Shown in pieces: positions 1 through 29,908 of a DNA stretch of 64,000 bases. The position numbers were made by a program, and so were the translations under genes. The DNA is from Glandiceps talaboti (Eukaryota > Hemichordata > Enteropneusta > Spengelidae): the NCBI RefSeq assembly GCF_964340395.1, contig NC_135552.1, positions 28,322,181 through 28,386,180 on the forward strand, read 5' to 3'. The notes under the pieces were generated by a model. The model made no database searches and had not been told where the DNA came from. It was given only the letters and a program-made list of their open reading frames with translations. The stretch's first letter is position 1; each line of letters begins with the position of its first letter.

Positions 1-39
1 AATTAATATGTTACGACAGAACATACACCATCACACCAC

Positions 40-105
40 ACCACATCACCTACATCAAACCACACCACACCACACCACACCACACCACACCACACCACAC
101 CATAT
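40..105. repeat. (CACAC)n simple repeat
   Basis: Five-base CACAC/ACACC units repeat with little interruption. The open reading frame across it (His/Thr/Pro-rich) is a by-product of the repeat and not a gene. Confidence 0.9.
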
Positions 106-239
106 CAGCTGCATAAAAGTATATGACAGCTCTCACCATGTCAGCGAATTTCTCTGTAGTTGGTCGGCGGATGTTGCAGTGCATGAACAGATTGTCCACG
201 GAAAAGGAATGTTCTTGGACACCGTGTGGGAAACCTGAA

Positions 240-2540
240 AATGGGTGTAGGGTATATATTAGGTGTCTTGTAGGTAAGTTAAAATAAAAACAATAAGCAA
301 ATTTACTCTCTCAAGAAACTTGTTTTTAATTCATTGGCATGATTTTATCTGGCTCTATTAGTGTTGTGCTGGTGTTGGTACATGTATATCTAAAGGAATT
401 CACACAATTCCAACGAAACTCTTGTAGGCTTTCATAGTCTCTCTATCGATGTTATGAAAATAGTTAGACGTGTTTTGGTTCATAACTATCAAACGGAAAT
501 TTTATCTTAAAATTTGCATTTCGTTAAGAAACATACTATATATTTTTGTATTCCTAAACACATTGTATTTCGTATGATGTTTAATACATCTATCTGACGT
601 TAAACTATTTGAGTTTTTTTGAGTTCTACATCGTAAACAGGTGTCATATGTCACCTGTCACCAATATCGCATTCTGATTGGTCGTGAGCCTTTCAGATAA
701 GCAAGCCCTGGTTATTTTTCATCGACAGCCGTATTTTTTACGTGGTCACTACAATTCAAATTGTAAACAAACCCCACAGACAACCAGAAATCAACTTATA
801 ACACATCATTTCGAATGACAAACTAAATGTTAACCGTACAGTGTATACAAAATCGTTGTGCACATTGTAACATCTTTTGAATTTTATGTTTCGTGTCACA
901 GAGAAATCGTCAAAAAATTCTACCACGGAACGGCAGACACGATTGACGCATGGTCGTCACGTGATCTTACACATGAATTTTGGTAAAGATATCAAAATTA
1001 TGACGACGAAGGACGCACATTTGAACTAGAGCAGCAACGCATATTATGTACACTTCTGTACTTTTTATGAAATACTGTACAAAATACACGAACGCACTCA
1101 TTTTTAAGCTGAAGGATATTTGTTTGAATCTGACGTTAAGTAATAAGCAAAAATAGTAAACATTACGTCATTACTACGTACGGAGCAAGCGCGCATCCTG
1201 ATTGGATGATAAAGTCAAGGCTGAGATGTAAACACCCTCATTGCAGTCATCAGAGAGATGAATGATATTAGGCTCGACAGAATAAAAAGGAAGTGATTAT
1301 ATTTTGAAATGGGACAGTATTTTCGTACATTCAATGATTAATTCACAGTTGCTGGCTACTAATAAATATGTCATGATGAAAACCCATCTGTGCAGATTAA
1401 TAGTAAATAATTGAAAACTATTTAAAAAAATTAAATACATTATTTGCCAAATACCGTGCTCCACTGGGTCATTTTAATTTCCGGTATAACTAAAAATAAG
1501 CTCTCACAGCAAGATTTGGAACTGGTAACTAACATATATAAATGTACTTTTTCTTGCAGGTGGTTTGTAGTACAATACTTTACAACGTCAGTGATTAGAT
1601 GTGACAGGTACATATGAATCGTTAGTGCGCCCCCAACGATAGTCAAGAACAATAATAACATGTTGAGAAAACCTTACCATAGAACGCAACAGATAACTAG
1701 AACGTAATGTCTTCCAAATACGAAATGTAAAAATAGACTTATTTCGTAATTTCTAGTAATTGTTCTATGTTATTTGTAACGTGTATGTCGTACGCTTTAA
1801 AACTAGATGTTAGTAAATCGACTTTTAAGTAAGGGCAATTTTCATTTGATGTTCTTGATAATGTGAAAAAAATCACCATACAGCTTAAAACGCAACTCAT
1901 TATCTAGCAGAAACGGATCTTTGACACAAAAATAACAGTACGGGAGGCCAAAGACAAATTAGTACAATTCGCTGGATAATCCAAGTTATTGAGACTGCTG
2001 AATGTTTGCACATCGATCTCGGACATACGATTGGCAAGGCGTCTTTGAGCATTTGAAGCAGATACAGAAATAACGAAGGCACAAACCTTTTCATGGTATG
2101 CAATGGCATAAGAGATATCGTGATAAAAAAAAATCTTGGAATGTTGACTAAAACACTTATTTTGGTTTCATATGGACTTTTGGGACTAATATTGACCTTA
2201 GACGTAAGAAACCGTACTTACATAACACATCGGCACTAGCAATGATTTATCGTCTCATAAGTTTTACAACGGTGTAGTTATATCTAAAACACAGAAACTA
2301 CTGTCAATGTTACACTATTACATTAAAACCCACACTTTCACATATTATTTATGCATTAATAGGGTCGTATTAGCAAAAGTCATTACTTGTAGTCACTTAA
2401 TAACAGGAGTAAATGAGACATTCTAAAATTGGTAACACATGAACGACTTTAGTGATATAAAACACCACAAAATTTATCAGGGGTCAAATTTCTAGGCATA
2501 CTGCATGTGAAAATAGTACTGCATATCAACCAGTAAACTA
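240..2540. other. Gene-free AT-rich stretch
   Basis: I see no coding pattern, RNA gene or clear repeat here. The short frames present lack protein-like composition and recognisable domains. Confidence 0.5.
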
Positions 2541-2766
2541 TCACACATCTACTGTCGATACGATGGACCGTCAGAGCGCCATCTACGACCGTAATTTACA
2601 ACCAACGCACTTCCCTATAAATGTTATCAGTGAATAAATTTAACTTCACTTTAAGTGAAGTTTAGTCACTGATAATATTGATAGGGGGGGGGGGGTGGTG
2701 CGCGAATGTAAATTACAGTCATAGATGGCGCTCTGATGGTCCATTGCATCGACAGTAGATGTGTGA
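2541..2766. mobile_element. Palindromic MITE (inverted-repeat element)
   Basis: The left end reads TCACACATCTACTGTCGAT and the right end is its near-perfect reverse complement. The match continues inward through an AGCGCCATCTA / TAGATGGCGCT pair. The centre is a short palindrome, CTTCACTTTAAGTGAAG, next to a G-run. The whole 226-bp unit can fold into one hairpin. No unambiguous target-site duplication is visible, so the superfamily is unknown. Confidence 0.75.
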
Positions 2767-3523
2767 AATTATTTTATTTCAAACGTCTTGGAATTGGCTA
2801 CAAATGACTCATAGACTTCGAGTAGGTGTGAGTGAACGGAAAAATGGTATATTTGTGATATATATGATGTGATGATTGCTTCATTGAGGATGCCGACCAA
2901 AGGATTATGTTTCTGTCTTGTGAGGGGAAGAGGGGGGGGGGGTGTTACAGTTGAATATCGTTCTTGTAAACTTTTGTTAATGATAAAAGTACGAACATTG
3001 TTTCTCTGCCGGACACAAGCGGTTGTCTGTGAAGGTTAGATCTTTGCCAGTGAAAATATACATTTTGTGTTTATAGTCGTCTTGTACAACGTCTATCATA
3101 ATTATATTAATGAGAGTAGAAAGGAAGGATAGACATTGTGAGAAACAAAAAGTAGATGAGAATTGAACTTGAATGGAAAAGTTTCTAGTAAGTCAGAGAG
3201 AGAGAGTTTATTGATAAAGCATTACGTTTCATTAAATACCATAGCACGTTATACGCGACAGTTAAATGTGATACAAATGCATTATTTTAAAACACAATTT
3301 AACATTTGTCTATGGTAGGCACTAATAATTTTACTATTTAGGTGATGCCTTGGGTAACCTTTATGGCAAACTGTGATAATTGTTATTGCTTTTCGAAATG
3401 ACATTATGACTGTCTTGTACATGCACTCTATATAAAGTAGAATAAAGTATTTTGAGTGACTTATTATAACACTTTTCATTTGAAGAATAACTTTATTTGT
3501 ATAATGATCTAAACTGAGATTTA

Positions 3524-3676
<153 letters not shown>

Positions 3677-4022
3677 TCACATGTGTCGTTAGCTAGGTGA
3701 AAGGAAGATCGACTTGGGCAAGCGGTCTGAGGGCTAACGGACGTTCCATCAACAACATTAATACCAAGAAATTCGATAACTCATTCTCTGACCATCACGT
3801 TATATGTCAAATCAGAAGTTAACTGTTTGGTGTGTGTGAGAGCTCGCAGAACTCGTGTGAGAACTAAACAAAAAATGGTTCATATCACTGGACAGGCTTT
3901 ACTGTCACCTTGACTATATGGATCATATTACTGTGTGCTACCTCGAGGAGTATCAAATAAAAGTGAGTTTTAGATGTCATTTATACATCGTGCTTCTTAG
4001 TGATCCAGAAGGAGTGTAAGTA

Positions 4023-4088
4023 ACAGATACAATCCGACCAATATGCGTCGAGCGGTAGCGAGGCGCATATTGGTCGGATTGTATCTGT
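4023..4088. repeat. Perfect 25-bp inverted repeat (hairpin)
   Basis: Two perfect 25-bp arms (starting ACAGATACAATCC and ending GGATTGTATCTGT) flank a 16-nt loop. The arms contain CCGACCAATATGCG. Just outside, TTTTGTACACCGG at 4088-4100 is mirrored by CCGGTGTACAAAT at 4811-4823, so the hairpin may be one end of a roughly 0.8-kb non-autonomous element. No target duplication was identified. Confidence 0.7.
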
Positions 4089-4830
4089 TTTGTACACCGG
4101 CTAATTTCCTTTGTTGTGTATTGAGTTTCGAAATCCAATATACTCCGGAGATAACCAGCGTTCCGACTGAACTCATACACTGCTATCATACCACCACAAC
4201 AATAATAATAACAGTGTCTGCGCCATCGTGCATGTCTGCATATCTTCCGGGCTATTTATACACTCTAGCTAATACACATACACAAACAAAATTAGACACT
4301 CACTTCACACTACAAGTTCTCAAATACAGTGTCTGCTGTACTGTGCATTATCTCAGAGGATATTTTTGACATTGGAGTCAGAATTACATACATCAATGAA
4401 GTTGGATACTCTCCGCACTCTCCATGTTCATAAATGTAAACTGAGCGAAACATCGCTTTCGACAAGACATGCTTAGCTACTGAAAGGTTCAAACACACAA
4501 GCTATTGACGTTTATTTCGTTGGGCTTTCGCCACCATCGATCATTCATTTTGACAGCTCTTTCTGGTTGATAACAAACTCGTATTACAAACTTCTTCCTG
4601 TTGGAGTATATTGCGCACACAGTCAAATATACTCCGGATGTTGACTTTTCATTACCATGTCTGTCTAATATACTCTGGGTATGGACTTTTCATTACCCGG
4701 ATGGTATTTCTCATATTCTCAGCTCACTGGATTTTGAAGCGGGAAGTTTGAGGACACCTGATTGGCTGATCGCCCGATTAGTCACTGTCGCTTGACAAGT
4801 AACGCCCACGCCGGTGTACAAATATTGATT

Positions 4831-6831
4831 ATTTTAAAACACAGACACTATTTCAGTATCAAAAAGATAATTAAGTTTGCGGACGATAAATTTGAGACCA
4901 TGCAATAGCAGTAAACGGCACGGTATGTCCAGATGGTTGGGAAATCGATATCAGGCGCAAACACTGAGGAAATGAACAGAGAAACAAACATACAGTCATC
5001 TACATATTTTCTCGGACAGATTTTAAGTTGTCTTTCCTAATCAAGTTAGTGTAGCGAAAGTGATATGATTCTTATAAAGTAATGGAGACAGGTTGGTGAG
5101 ATCGACTTAAAAAGTGGGTCGTGGTATTTCCTTTTACGATAGTTAAAACTAATCAGTTTCTTTCCAGTAACCACTTCCTGGCAAATAGACATAAGTGGCG
5201 GCGCTAGTCATTAAAATGGAATGATACACAAGGGTGAGTGTTTTCAGTTTACGATTTCAAGGAATATTTCTAATATCCTTTCGTTGTATTTTTGAGAGGT
5301 CTCAATGGCAAGTCAAATTTACCTCTTGGAGCGGCATCGTTTTAAATGTTGTATAAAGACAACAATGTGACTTTAAGGTAATTTTTGCTGGCCTTGTAGG
5401 ACAGCTTTTTAATATGTCGACATAAACAAACATCGTTAAAAATTTTATTCAACGATGCGTAAAGTTACACACGGCTGAAATTGATATTAATCACTTGAAT
5501 GGCCCTTGAAATTTCATATTTAAATTTTGGTGTAAATATTCCGGAATAAAATCACGAGTAAGACGCCATAAGGTGTATTTTGCGTGACGATTTGTCGAAA
5601 TCCATTTTTGTGACAAAAAGGAAAAATATCTTTCTACATTTCAACGCACAAATCAGACATCTGGTTGTGTAGAAAATGAAAACACAGTTAGTGAGGAACA
5701 GCCTTGTAATACTTTTGTCGGGGGATTGTATTTGTAAATTACCTTTGGAAAATTAGTTGAGTTTTGGACATTCTTACCCCACTGCAGTGTTAACACTCCT
5801 GGAATAGAATAATTTCACAAAAGAACTCAAAAGACCAGTTAAAACCTTTCTGTAGTTGAAAATTGGTGACTGGGCGAAAATATCCTGGGTCTTGCGGTTG
5901 TCATTTGAATGTTTTGGAATATGATTTCCCACTTTATTTATCTAGAGGATTCTCAGATTTTATAAGAGCGTTTCGTGTCCGTGTTACCTTGTTCAGGGAC
6001 TGCATGGTGCGTTTCGTGTCCGTGTTACCCTGTTCAGGGACTGCAAGGTGTGTGGAAAGTACAAATAAGGAGGCGATCGCACTCCTTTATGATCATTCAT
6101 GACTGTTGATCTGGGCTGCAGGACTAGACTAGCCAAGAATGGTCAATTTGATATGAAATAACAGTGACGTTATATTTTTGAGTAAATAAAACACGTTGTC
6201 TCCATCACGTATTTATTTAAGGATACTATAGGACACTAGCTCACTAACGCGATAATTGTATCAATAAAATGAAAAAGGAATGTGCATGGAATGGTATCAC
6301 AACTGCAAACTCAATTTTTTTTTTTTTTTTTTTTTTTTTTAACGTTATGACATATATATTATAACATAATATTTGACGCTACAAGCGCAAATGAAGAAAA
6401 TGAAATTGTGCGCAAATAAAACGACTTAATCATTTGAGAACATTCGTGAAGAGTACTATAGTTTCTGTTAAGTGTTCGTTAGGAAGCTGATTAAACATCC
6501 ATTCTTGCTCTTATGGTTTTTTTATTGACGCTAGATCAAATACCGAATGTCGATGCGAACTTACCGGCAAGCTGCATGGACTCGCCGTGCTCAGGATGTA
6601 TATAGCAAGTTATTAATGGGAATCGTAATAGAAGTGTACAGGTCACGTACGTCAGATGGTTGTGTCGTTTGACAGAGTGCTTGATTCTACGTGGATACGT
6701 ACTCATACTGAATCATCACTGTGGTGATATGGATTTCGCGGGACTTCATTCAATATAAAAAGAATAACCATTATCAGGAGTATTCTTCATCTTTTTCAAG
6801 TAATGTTCATCACTTTACGTTGTCAATCGCC
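4831..6831. other. Upstream region of the PAN/EGF gene
   Basis: No coding exon is recognised. The stretch holds a 41-bp tandem duplication at 5968-6049 (GCGTTTCGTGTCCGTG units) and a poly-T run at about 6313-6340. The promoter of the gene starting at 6832 should lie in its last part, but no convincing TATA box is visible. Confidence 0.45.
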
Positions 6832-23150
<16,319 letters not shown>

Positions 23151-25079
23151 TCAACTTAAGCATTGGTGCTTACATAATTATAATGCAGTGTTTTAGATTT
23201 AAATACAAGCACACTGCGATAACTCAAAGACACTGTATCTCATGCAAAATCCATACCACGATCTCTGAAAGTGTTTACAAGGTTGTGTTAAAACAACAAC
23301 AAACCCAGGTGATTTAGACTTTGTCTCTGTCCAGTCTTGGAGAAATGTTTTTTTTTTCACAGTCCTAGCCATTGGTGTTCGATACCCATTATTGGTCAGT
23401 TTATGAGTGGTTTCGTCAAATAGTGTTTTGTTTATTGCAGGTACCTGACAAAAATCTTCCTCATGGGGAGCCCAGTGGGAACTACTTTTCATTATATTAT
23501 ACAACAGTCGATACTAGATTCTAGACACAATATAGCAGTCCCATAATCCTCGCAGACATTGGAAATGGTGGTTGCAATAACGATGAACTGGATTTCTTCA
23601 GTGCGCACGCGTGTGATGTTTCTTGGCATACAAGTAGCTTTTACCACCACAGACCTACAATATTTTACAGAAGCTTCAGCTTTTGGGGTTTGACAGACAT
23701 AAGACACGTGGCTAGAATACAGAAAACACTCCATGTTGTTGGAAAGGCTGAATATGAATAATCCAATTGATATCAAAACTTTAGACTTGTTACTTGTGCT
23801 TAACATAGTGATATTAAAACAAGCGAGCCCATCGTTTTTCCTAGGTATGTTTTCTTTCCCCTTTTTGTTGTTTCAAAGTAAGAATGTAATGACACCCTGA
23901 AAGGAAAATGTGCGAGTCTAATTATATCTACACATGGCCAAAAATATTGTACGTATGAATTTTGAGTTTTGCTGATATCTGTTGTTTCATTATTAATTAA
24001 ATGTTCTCACTTGCAGTTATTAATCACTAAAGTCATACACTAATTCATTAGTTTATAATATTTCGTTCAATTCAATTTGTTTTTCCTGCAATACAGTGAA
24101 CACTACATCATCACATGACCTGTGAATTCGTGTGAGACCACAGATAACTAGTAACCGCCATCTTGGATCTGCCATCTTCAATTAGGCCTATGTATACGAT
24201 CTTCATTTGTATACATTCCCACAATTTTTTACGGTTATTATCAGATTGCCTCAGTCAATGATAGTACAGCTGGCGAATACTAGTTGCCTGCGTACATACG
24301 CGAACCATGAACACAGGAACCAGCGAAGAACTGAGACCGTTTTTATATGGTGGCCTACAACTAGAGGTGTACATGAGTTACAGTTCTTGACAGACAGGAC
24401 ATGATATATGACACACTGCGGTTATTTCAATTGAGTCGACGATTTAAAGTTACAATTGATGGTAAATTCACAGTTATATGATATAATCACCCGTAGTTTG
24501 GTTATGAAGCACTGGTTAAGATAGAATGTGCCTCTGGGACCAATCTCCCTGAATATCAAGTTTGTCAAATCTTTGCCATATAAAAGACTGTTGCTGGTCC
24601 GTTTGAAATAATGACAGAAATGTGGTTGTTTACATTCATGTTTTCAAGGAACTCAGCAAACTTTTACTTTATTCCATACAATTTAAAAATATTCGGCGGC
24701 CATATTGGATTCTAAAATGGCGTAGTTTTGGCATCATTAAATACCTATTTCTTAACTTTTAAAGTGACCATAGGCATGATTATTTGCTTGATTTTAACTG
24801 AGAAAGGGTCGAGTTTTAGTGAAACTTTACCTGCAAAACTTCGAGATATTTATTTTCAAAGCTCATAGTACGTTAAACAATTTAATACTAATAACTATGG
24901 TCCTCACTAGAAACATTTTATTCATATTCATTTATCCAAGGCCAATCAATAGAATAGTTTGCATTGTCTTTTCTGGTTTGATATTGTTTGGACTTACCAC
25001 AGGTTGTAGACGTGCTGGATGAAGTGCTGCTAAGTTGTTGTAATGCCGGGGGCCGGGGATATACTGATTTTGTGATGAC
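23151..25079. other. Intergenic stretch, no recognised gene
   Basis: No exon with plausible borders and protein-like content is seen. If the PAN/EGF gene is spliced at 23136, its next exon would lie here or beyond; a phase-1 acceptor at about 23433 would give an immediate stop. Confidence 0.45.
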
Positions 25080-25080
25080 T

Positions 25081-25145
<65 letters not shown>

Positions 25146-25160
25146 TGTTGTTGTTGTTGC
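25080..25160. repeat. (GTA)n/(GTT)n trinucleotide repeat
   Basis: GTA triplets (25080-25143) pass into GTT triplets. The poly-Val and poly-Leu frames have no other protein-like content. Confidence 0.96.
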
Positions 25161-25924
25161 AGGTAAACATCAGCGTTCATCAATTCTTTCAGCTGAGATT
25201 AAGTGGCAGGTGATTGACGATGGGGTTGTGTTTTCTTCATATGTGTCGCGACAGCTGCTGTAGCTGTTAGCTGTTTGCGAATTGCGTGCTTGGCTGGTCG
25301 AAACTTGCAACATTTTAAGTGATGACGCGTCATCTGCACCTGGGCATTTGATATTTGCAGTTGGCGCTTCTTTTTGAAGTGAGTGAATTCCTTATATTAC
25401 TGAGGCAAAAGTGTATTGCATTTCAGGCATATGTAGCCGAAGTTCATCGATGTCGTCAGACTGTCATGGAGAGGAACTTGAGGGAGAAGTGTCAGCAAAA
25501 CCATAACGTTGCTAAATAGACGATTTATCTTTACGGGCCTTTATTGGACGAAACGACGGTCTGCCTTGTTTGATGTTGGGTTTTATTTACCACTGGTACT
25601 TCAGCCGTAGGTTCTGTCTTGATATCACTGACGTTTGATGACCAGTCTTCGACATGTTTTGGATCATCAGTCTCAATATCGATGTGCAATTCGGAATTTG
25701 ATGCCATGTATTGTGCGCGATGATAATTTGTAAACACCCCATCAGTGGAACTTCAACTGACATGCAGTTTTGAATTATTGAAACTGCGCATGTGTGACCA
25801 ATTAACGGCACCAGAAGGGCGCCCTCCATTCCCACCATACGGTTTATTATAAATCTAATTATGATATTATAATATTAAATTATAATATTATGTTTAGGTA
25901 CTGATATGGTTTACAGTTCACTGA

Positions 25925-27150
25925 ATGTTCACAAAGTACAACCACCACCCCACCCCACCCCACCCCATGCATTACCACCATCTTACTAAAGATACTGACG
26001 ACTCAAATTTATTTTACACAATTAAAAGACATGAAAAATGTACTATAGACCTAGACCTTGTAAGTAAAATTTTCAGAGATGTCATCAACTGGTGTGATGC
26101 CAACAGATTGACGATCAATTCAAATAAGACAAAATTTACAATCTTAAAAAAAGCCATAGAAAAAATGTCGCATTGATTGGTTCCCTTGAACTTAAGGGGG
26201 TCTCGCTCGATGAAGTTCGAAGTTCACCTTTTGTTGGGGTCAACATTGACAATATGCTGTCTTGGAAGCAGCATATAGCTGAGGTGAAAAAGAAAATTAG
26301 TAGAATGACAGGTGTGTTTTATAAGTTACGTCACATGGTTCCAGAATATGTACTTGTACTGTTGTATAATGCTTCGGTTCTGCCCCATATCACCTACTGT
26401 CTCGAAGTGTGCCTGGGGCAACACGTGTCCGACATACCTGACTGAAATATTTTTAATTCAAAAGAAGAATAGTGCGCATCATAACAGATAGTCACTGGTG
26501 TGCTCACACATTTTCAAACAGCACAAATTACAGCTTGCCGTTCTCGTTCATGACGTTTTGCACTTCAGATTACCGGATACCTTGCACAATTTCTTTACCC
26601 CCATTCAACACTCCTTCACAACACGACAGAGCGCCAGAAACAACCTTACCATCCCAAAAGCAAACCATAGGACTGGCCAGTTCACTGTCAAGTATTCAGG
26701 TGATAAATCATGGAATAGCATCCCTAGCAACATTCGCAACATAAATAGCAGAAGTCATTTCCAAAAAGAGTTCAAAAACTATCTCCAATCATCGTAAACT
26801 AGTTATACTTCATATTCATAGATTGATTACCGTTTGTCTGTATACTTAAGCAGGTCATTTTTTGTTCCTTTGTGTTTGTGTATTTTTGTTTGTTTTTTGT
26901 CCACCTATATATATAATGTATTTTGTAAATCCTTTATGATTTTTTCTATTCTGTCAATATTGCAAAACATTCAATTTGATCAGCAGCCCCAGTAATTAGT
27001 AATTCCTAATATTGTAAAAGGGGACGGACTCGACGAGTTGCGAATACAACTATTTTTCGTCTCCCTTTCCCATGTTGAATACTTCATACATTGTAGAATT
27101 GTTGTATATGTATATGCATTTCTGGGAATAAAGATTATTATTATAAGATG
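25925..27150 (+). mobile_element. CR1/L2/Rex-like LINE, 3' end
   Basis: The first frame ends with a degenerate reverse-transcriptase palm motif (TDDSNLFY, like YADDTNLF) and DVINWCDANRLTIN. The next frame gives LYNASVLPHITYCLEV, and the last gives GDKSWNSIPSNIRNINSRSH with FKNYL near the end. These are typical landmarks of the ORF2 C-terminal half in this LINE group. The 3' part ends in ATTATTATTA-type short repeats near 27140. The reading frame is interrupted and the 5' part is missing, so this is a dead copy. Confidence 0.82.
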
Positions 27151-28282
27151 ATGGATACTGTAATAAGGTTATTATCACTAGACTTGCTCGTAAAAATACA
27201 CGAATATTTAAAAAAAAAAAAAAAAACATTTTGAGAAAAGGTAAATAGTTACGATGAAAGTTTCGAAGAGGACCTTGTAGGTTGAGATCCTTGTTTTACG
27301 TACGTTACTGTTCATTGGCAACAACGACGGATGTGTCAAATGCTTAAAATGGACGACACCTCGAACATAATGCAAGGTGTAGTTCATGAACAAAGCAAGT
27401 TGGAGTGTTGAAGTATGGATGTATTATTATACGACGGTAATACATCCATGATATATACTGACTAGCAGGAACTTCCCACATTATCACTCAGTAAACTACA
27501 CGCGGTAAATTCAGAATCTGTCGAACAGAAGGCAGTCGTTTATTATCTACAGTAGTAGCAATTATCTACATCCACAGTTAAAAAAATTCACAAACACAAA
27601 TTATATCAAAAGAAATACGATATAATTCCAAATAAAATGGGTACGCACTGAAATTAAACATTACAATGCCTTCTCTAGTTTCCATAGGTAGTGAGACTAC
27701 AATATTAACACTTTAAAACAGCGATGAACATAAAAAAGTCTCACCGAGAAAAGTGTGACATTTTATATATAAATATTATAGATGTAACAGTTTAAAAAAA
27801 CACGAATAAGTTATATCTTCTCAATGCAGCTGGAAAGAATATTGATTATATTATTATAAAATATTCATATTTAAATGTCACCATAATATGCTACATAATT
27901 ATGTATGCAAATTCAAGGATGTACATTTTATTACAGAGTTCACTATCATTGTGAAGGATAACTGCTACAAGCTTGGTGTATCATAATCTTAGCCACAAAC
28001 AGATAAAGTAAGTTCTGTCAACTTTTGAAAGCTAGCATTTGATGGATTTTCGAAATTTCGAGGTTCTGTAACTTAGGAATGCGCAACTTTTTGGAGAAAC
28101 AATTTCAGAGGTCAAAAAAGTGAACAATACCAATAAATGAAGAGAGAAATAAAGCATTGTTAGACCTCTTCCTTTGCATAGTCGATTAGTTTGTAAGGTA
28201 TGCCATGTTGGATACCCTCCCGCATCGGCCAACCAATATTGAGGGCAAAGTCGGATACGTACACGATGTATATGTATGCTGT
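27151..28282. other. 3' flank of BHMT copy A
   Basis: No gene is recognised. It should hold the 3' UTR of the minus-strand BHMT copy A. The nearest minus-strand AATAAA candidate I noticed is at 27927-27932, which is unconfirmed. Confidence 0.4.
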
Positions 28283-29855
28283 CTAACTGTCGGTAATTTC
28301 AATATTGGCGAGATTTAACGTGTGAGATCGTCCGGTGGCTGGCTTTAGCGTTGCCCAATATTCTTTACTGTTCCTAGGATAGAGAGAAAGAATGCTATAT
28401 AGTGAACAAACCATTTGATGAATCACTTTCTTAAGCCGAAAACTGAAATTGGAATAACTTTGACGTCTTCTCGACAATGCAAGATAAAAGCTAGCCAGTG
28501 GGATACGATGTCTGCATTGTGCTTCTCCATCTGCCAGCACTTTTGAAAAACTGATTGGGCTGAACAACACACCGTATCTTAGAGTGTGTAATTTACAGGC
28601 ATATTCTCCCGTCATGATATATGTTTACGGTACATAAAGTACCAGTATTTTACACATATAAGTAATTGGAGTAAAGCCAACTTACTTGGAATTTGAAGCA
28701 ATGACTGTACTCTCACCCAAGGAATCACCCCATAGGCTGTTCTTATCATGACCAGGAGGACGAGCTCCTTTTTCTTCAGCAAGCTAGAAAAAATAGTTGG
28801 CCATGACAGTAAATGAGCGACAGAGACACTTAATTGACTGGGATTGTGTTTTTATGGTGCTGTGGTGTCATATCGGATATAACTTATGAAGGTAAGGTGG
28901 GGCGGGGGTATATTGGATATAACTTTTGAAGGTAACGGGGGGGGGGGGGTCATATTGGATATAACTTTTGAAGGTAAGGGGGGGGGGGGTCATATTGGAT
29001 ATAACTTTTGAAGGTAACGGGGGGGGGGTCATATTGGATATAACTTTTGACGGTAAGGGGGTCATATTGGATATAACTTTTGAAGGTAAGGAGGTATGTT
29101 GGATATAACTTTTGAAGGTAACGGGGGGGGGTCATATTGGATGTAACTTTTGAAGGTAAGGGGGGGGGTCATATTGGATATAACTTTTGATGGTAAGGGG
29201 GGGGGTCATATTGGATATAACTTTTGACGGTAAGGGGGTCATATTGGATATAACTTTTGAAGGTAAGGGGGTCATATTGGATATAACTTTTGAAGGTAAG
29301 GGGGTCATATTGGATATAACTTTTGAAGGTAAGGGGGTCATATTGGATATAACCTTTGAAGGTAAGGGGTCATATTGGATATTGGTAAGGGGGTTTATGT
29401 TGAATAACTAGACATAAGCAGGTGTATGGATGAAATAGCCTCATGTTCGGGTCTTTCTTGGTCATATCAGAAAAGTCAGCCTGTCTATTATCATTTGCCA
29501 TCTCTGGACTGTTATCACAATAGTCACCATAACATAGCTTTCCTTGATACATGTTAAGGGTTTATGATTTTAGGTAAATGCGTCTCACTTGTACGAACCA
29601 AAGATGAAATAGTTCGACCCAATATGGCGATTGGGCATCCAAGACAATTCGCTGCAACAACACCGACATAGAAAACCAATACTCCTGATCCATCCCCAAT
29701 AATTTATTTAATTAATAGAGTCTCCTATATAGATTCGAAAATCAAATCATAGAGTGGGGTCATTTTTGTTTTGCAATGTCGCATCGTGACTAACTAAGTA
29801 ACATCCCTGCAACACGTCCAAAGAATTTTCAATTTAAAGTCGCACAGTAGCGCTC

Positions 29856-29908
<53 letters not shown>

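Noticed and set aside
25531-25838. Overlapping minus-strand frames before the 25.9-kb LINE.
   Set aside because: They show no domain, no splice borders and no similarity to the adjacent LINE product.
28868-29411. Pro/Ser/Tyr-rich repeated frames on both strands.
   Set aside because: They arise from the roughly 33-bp minisatellite inside a BHMT intron.
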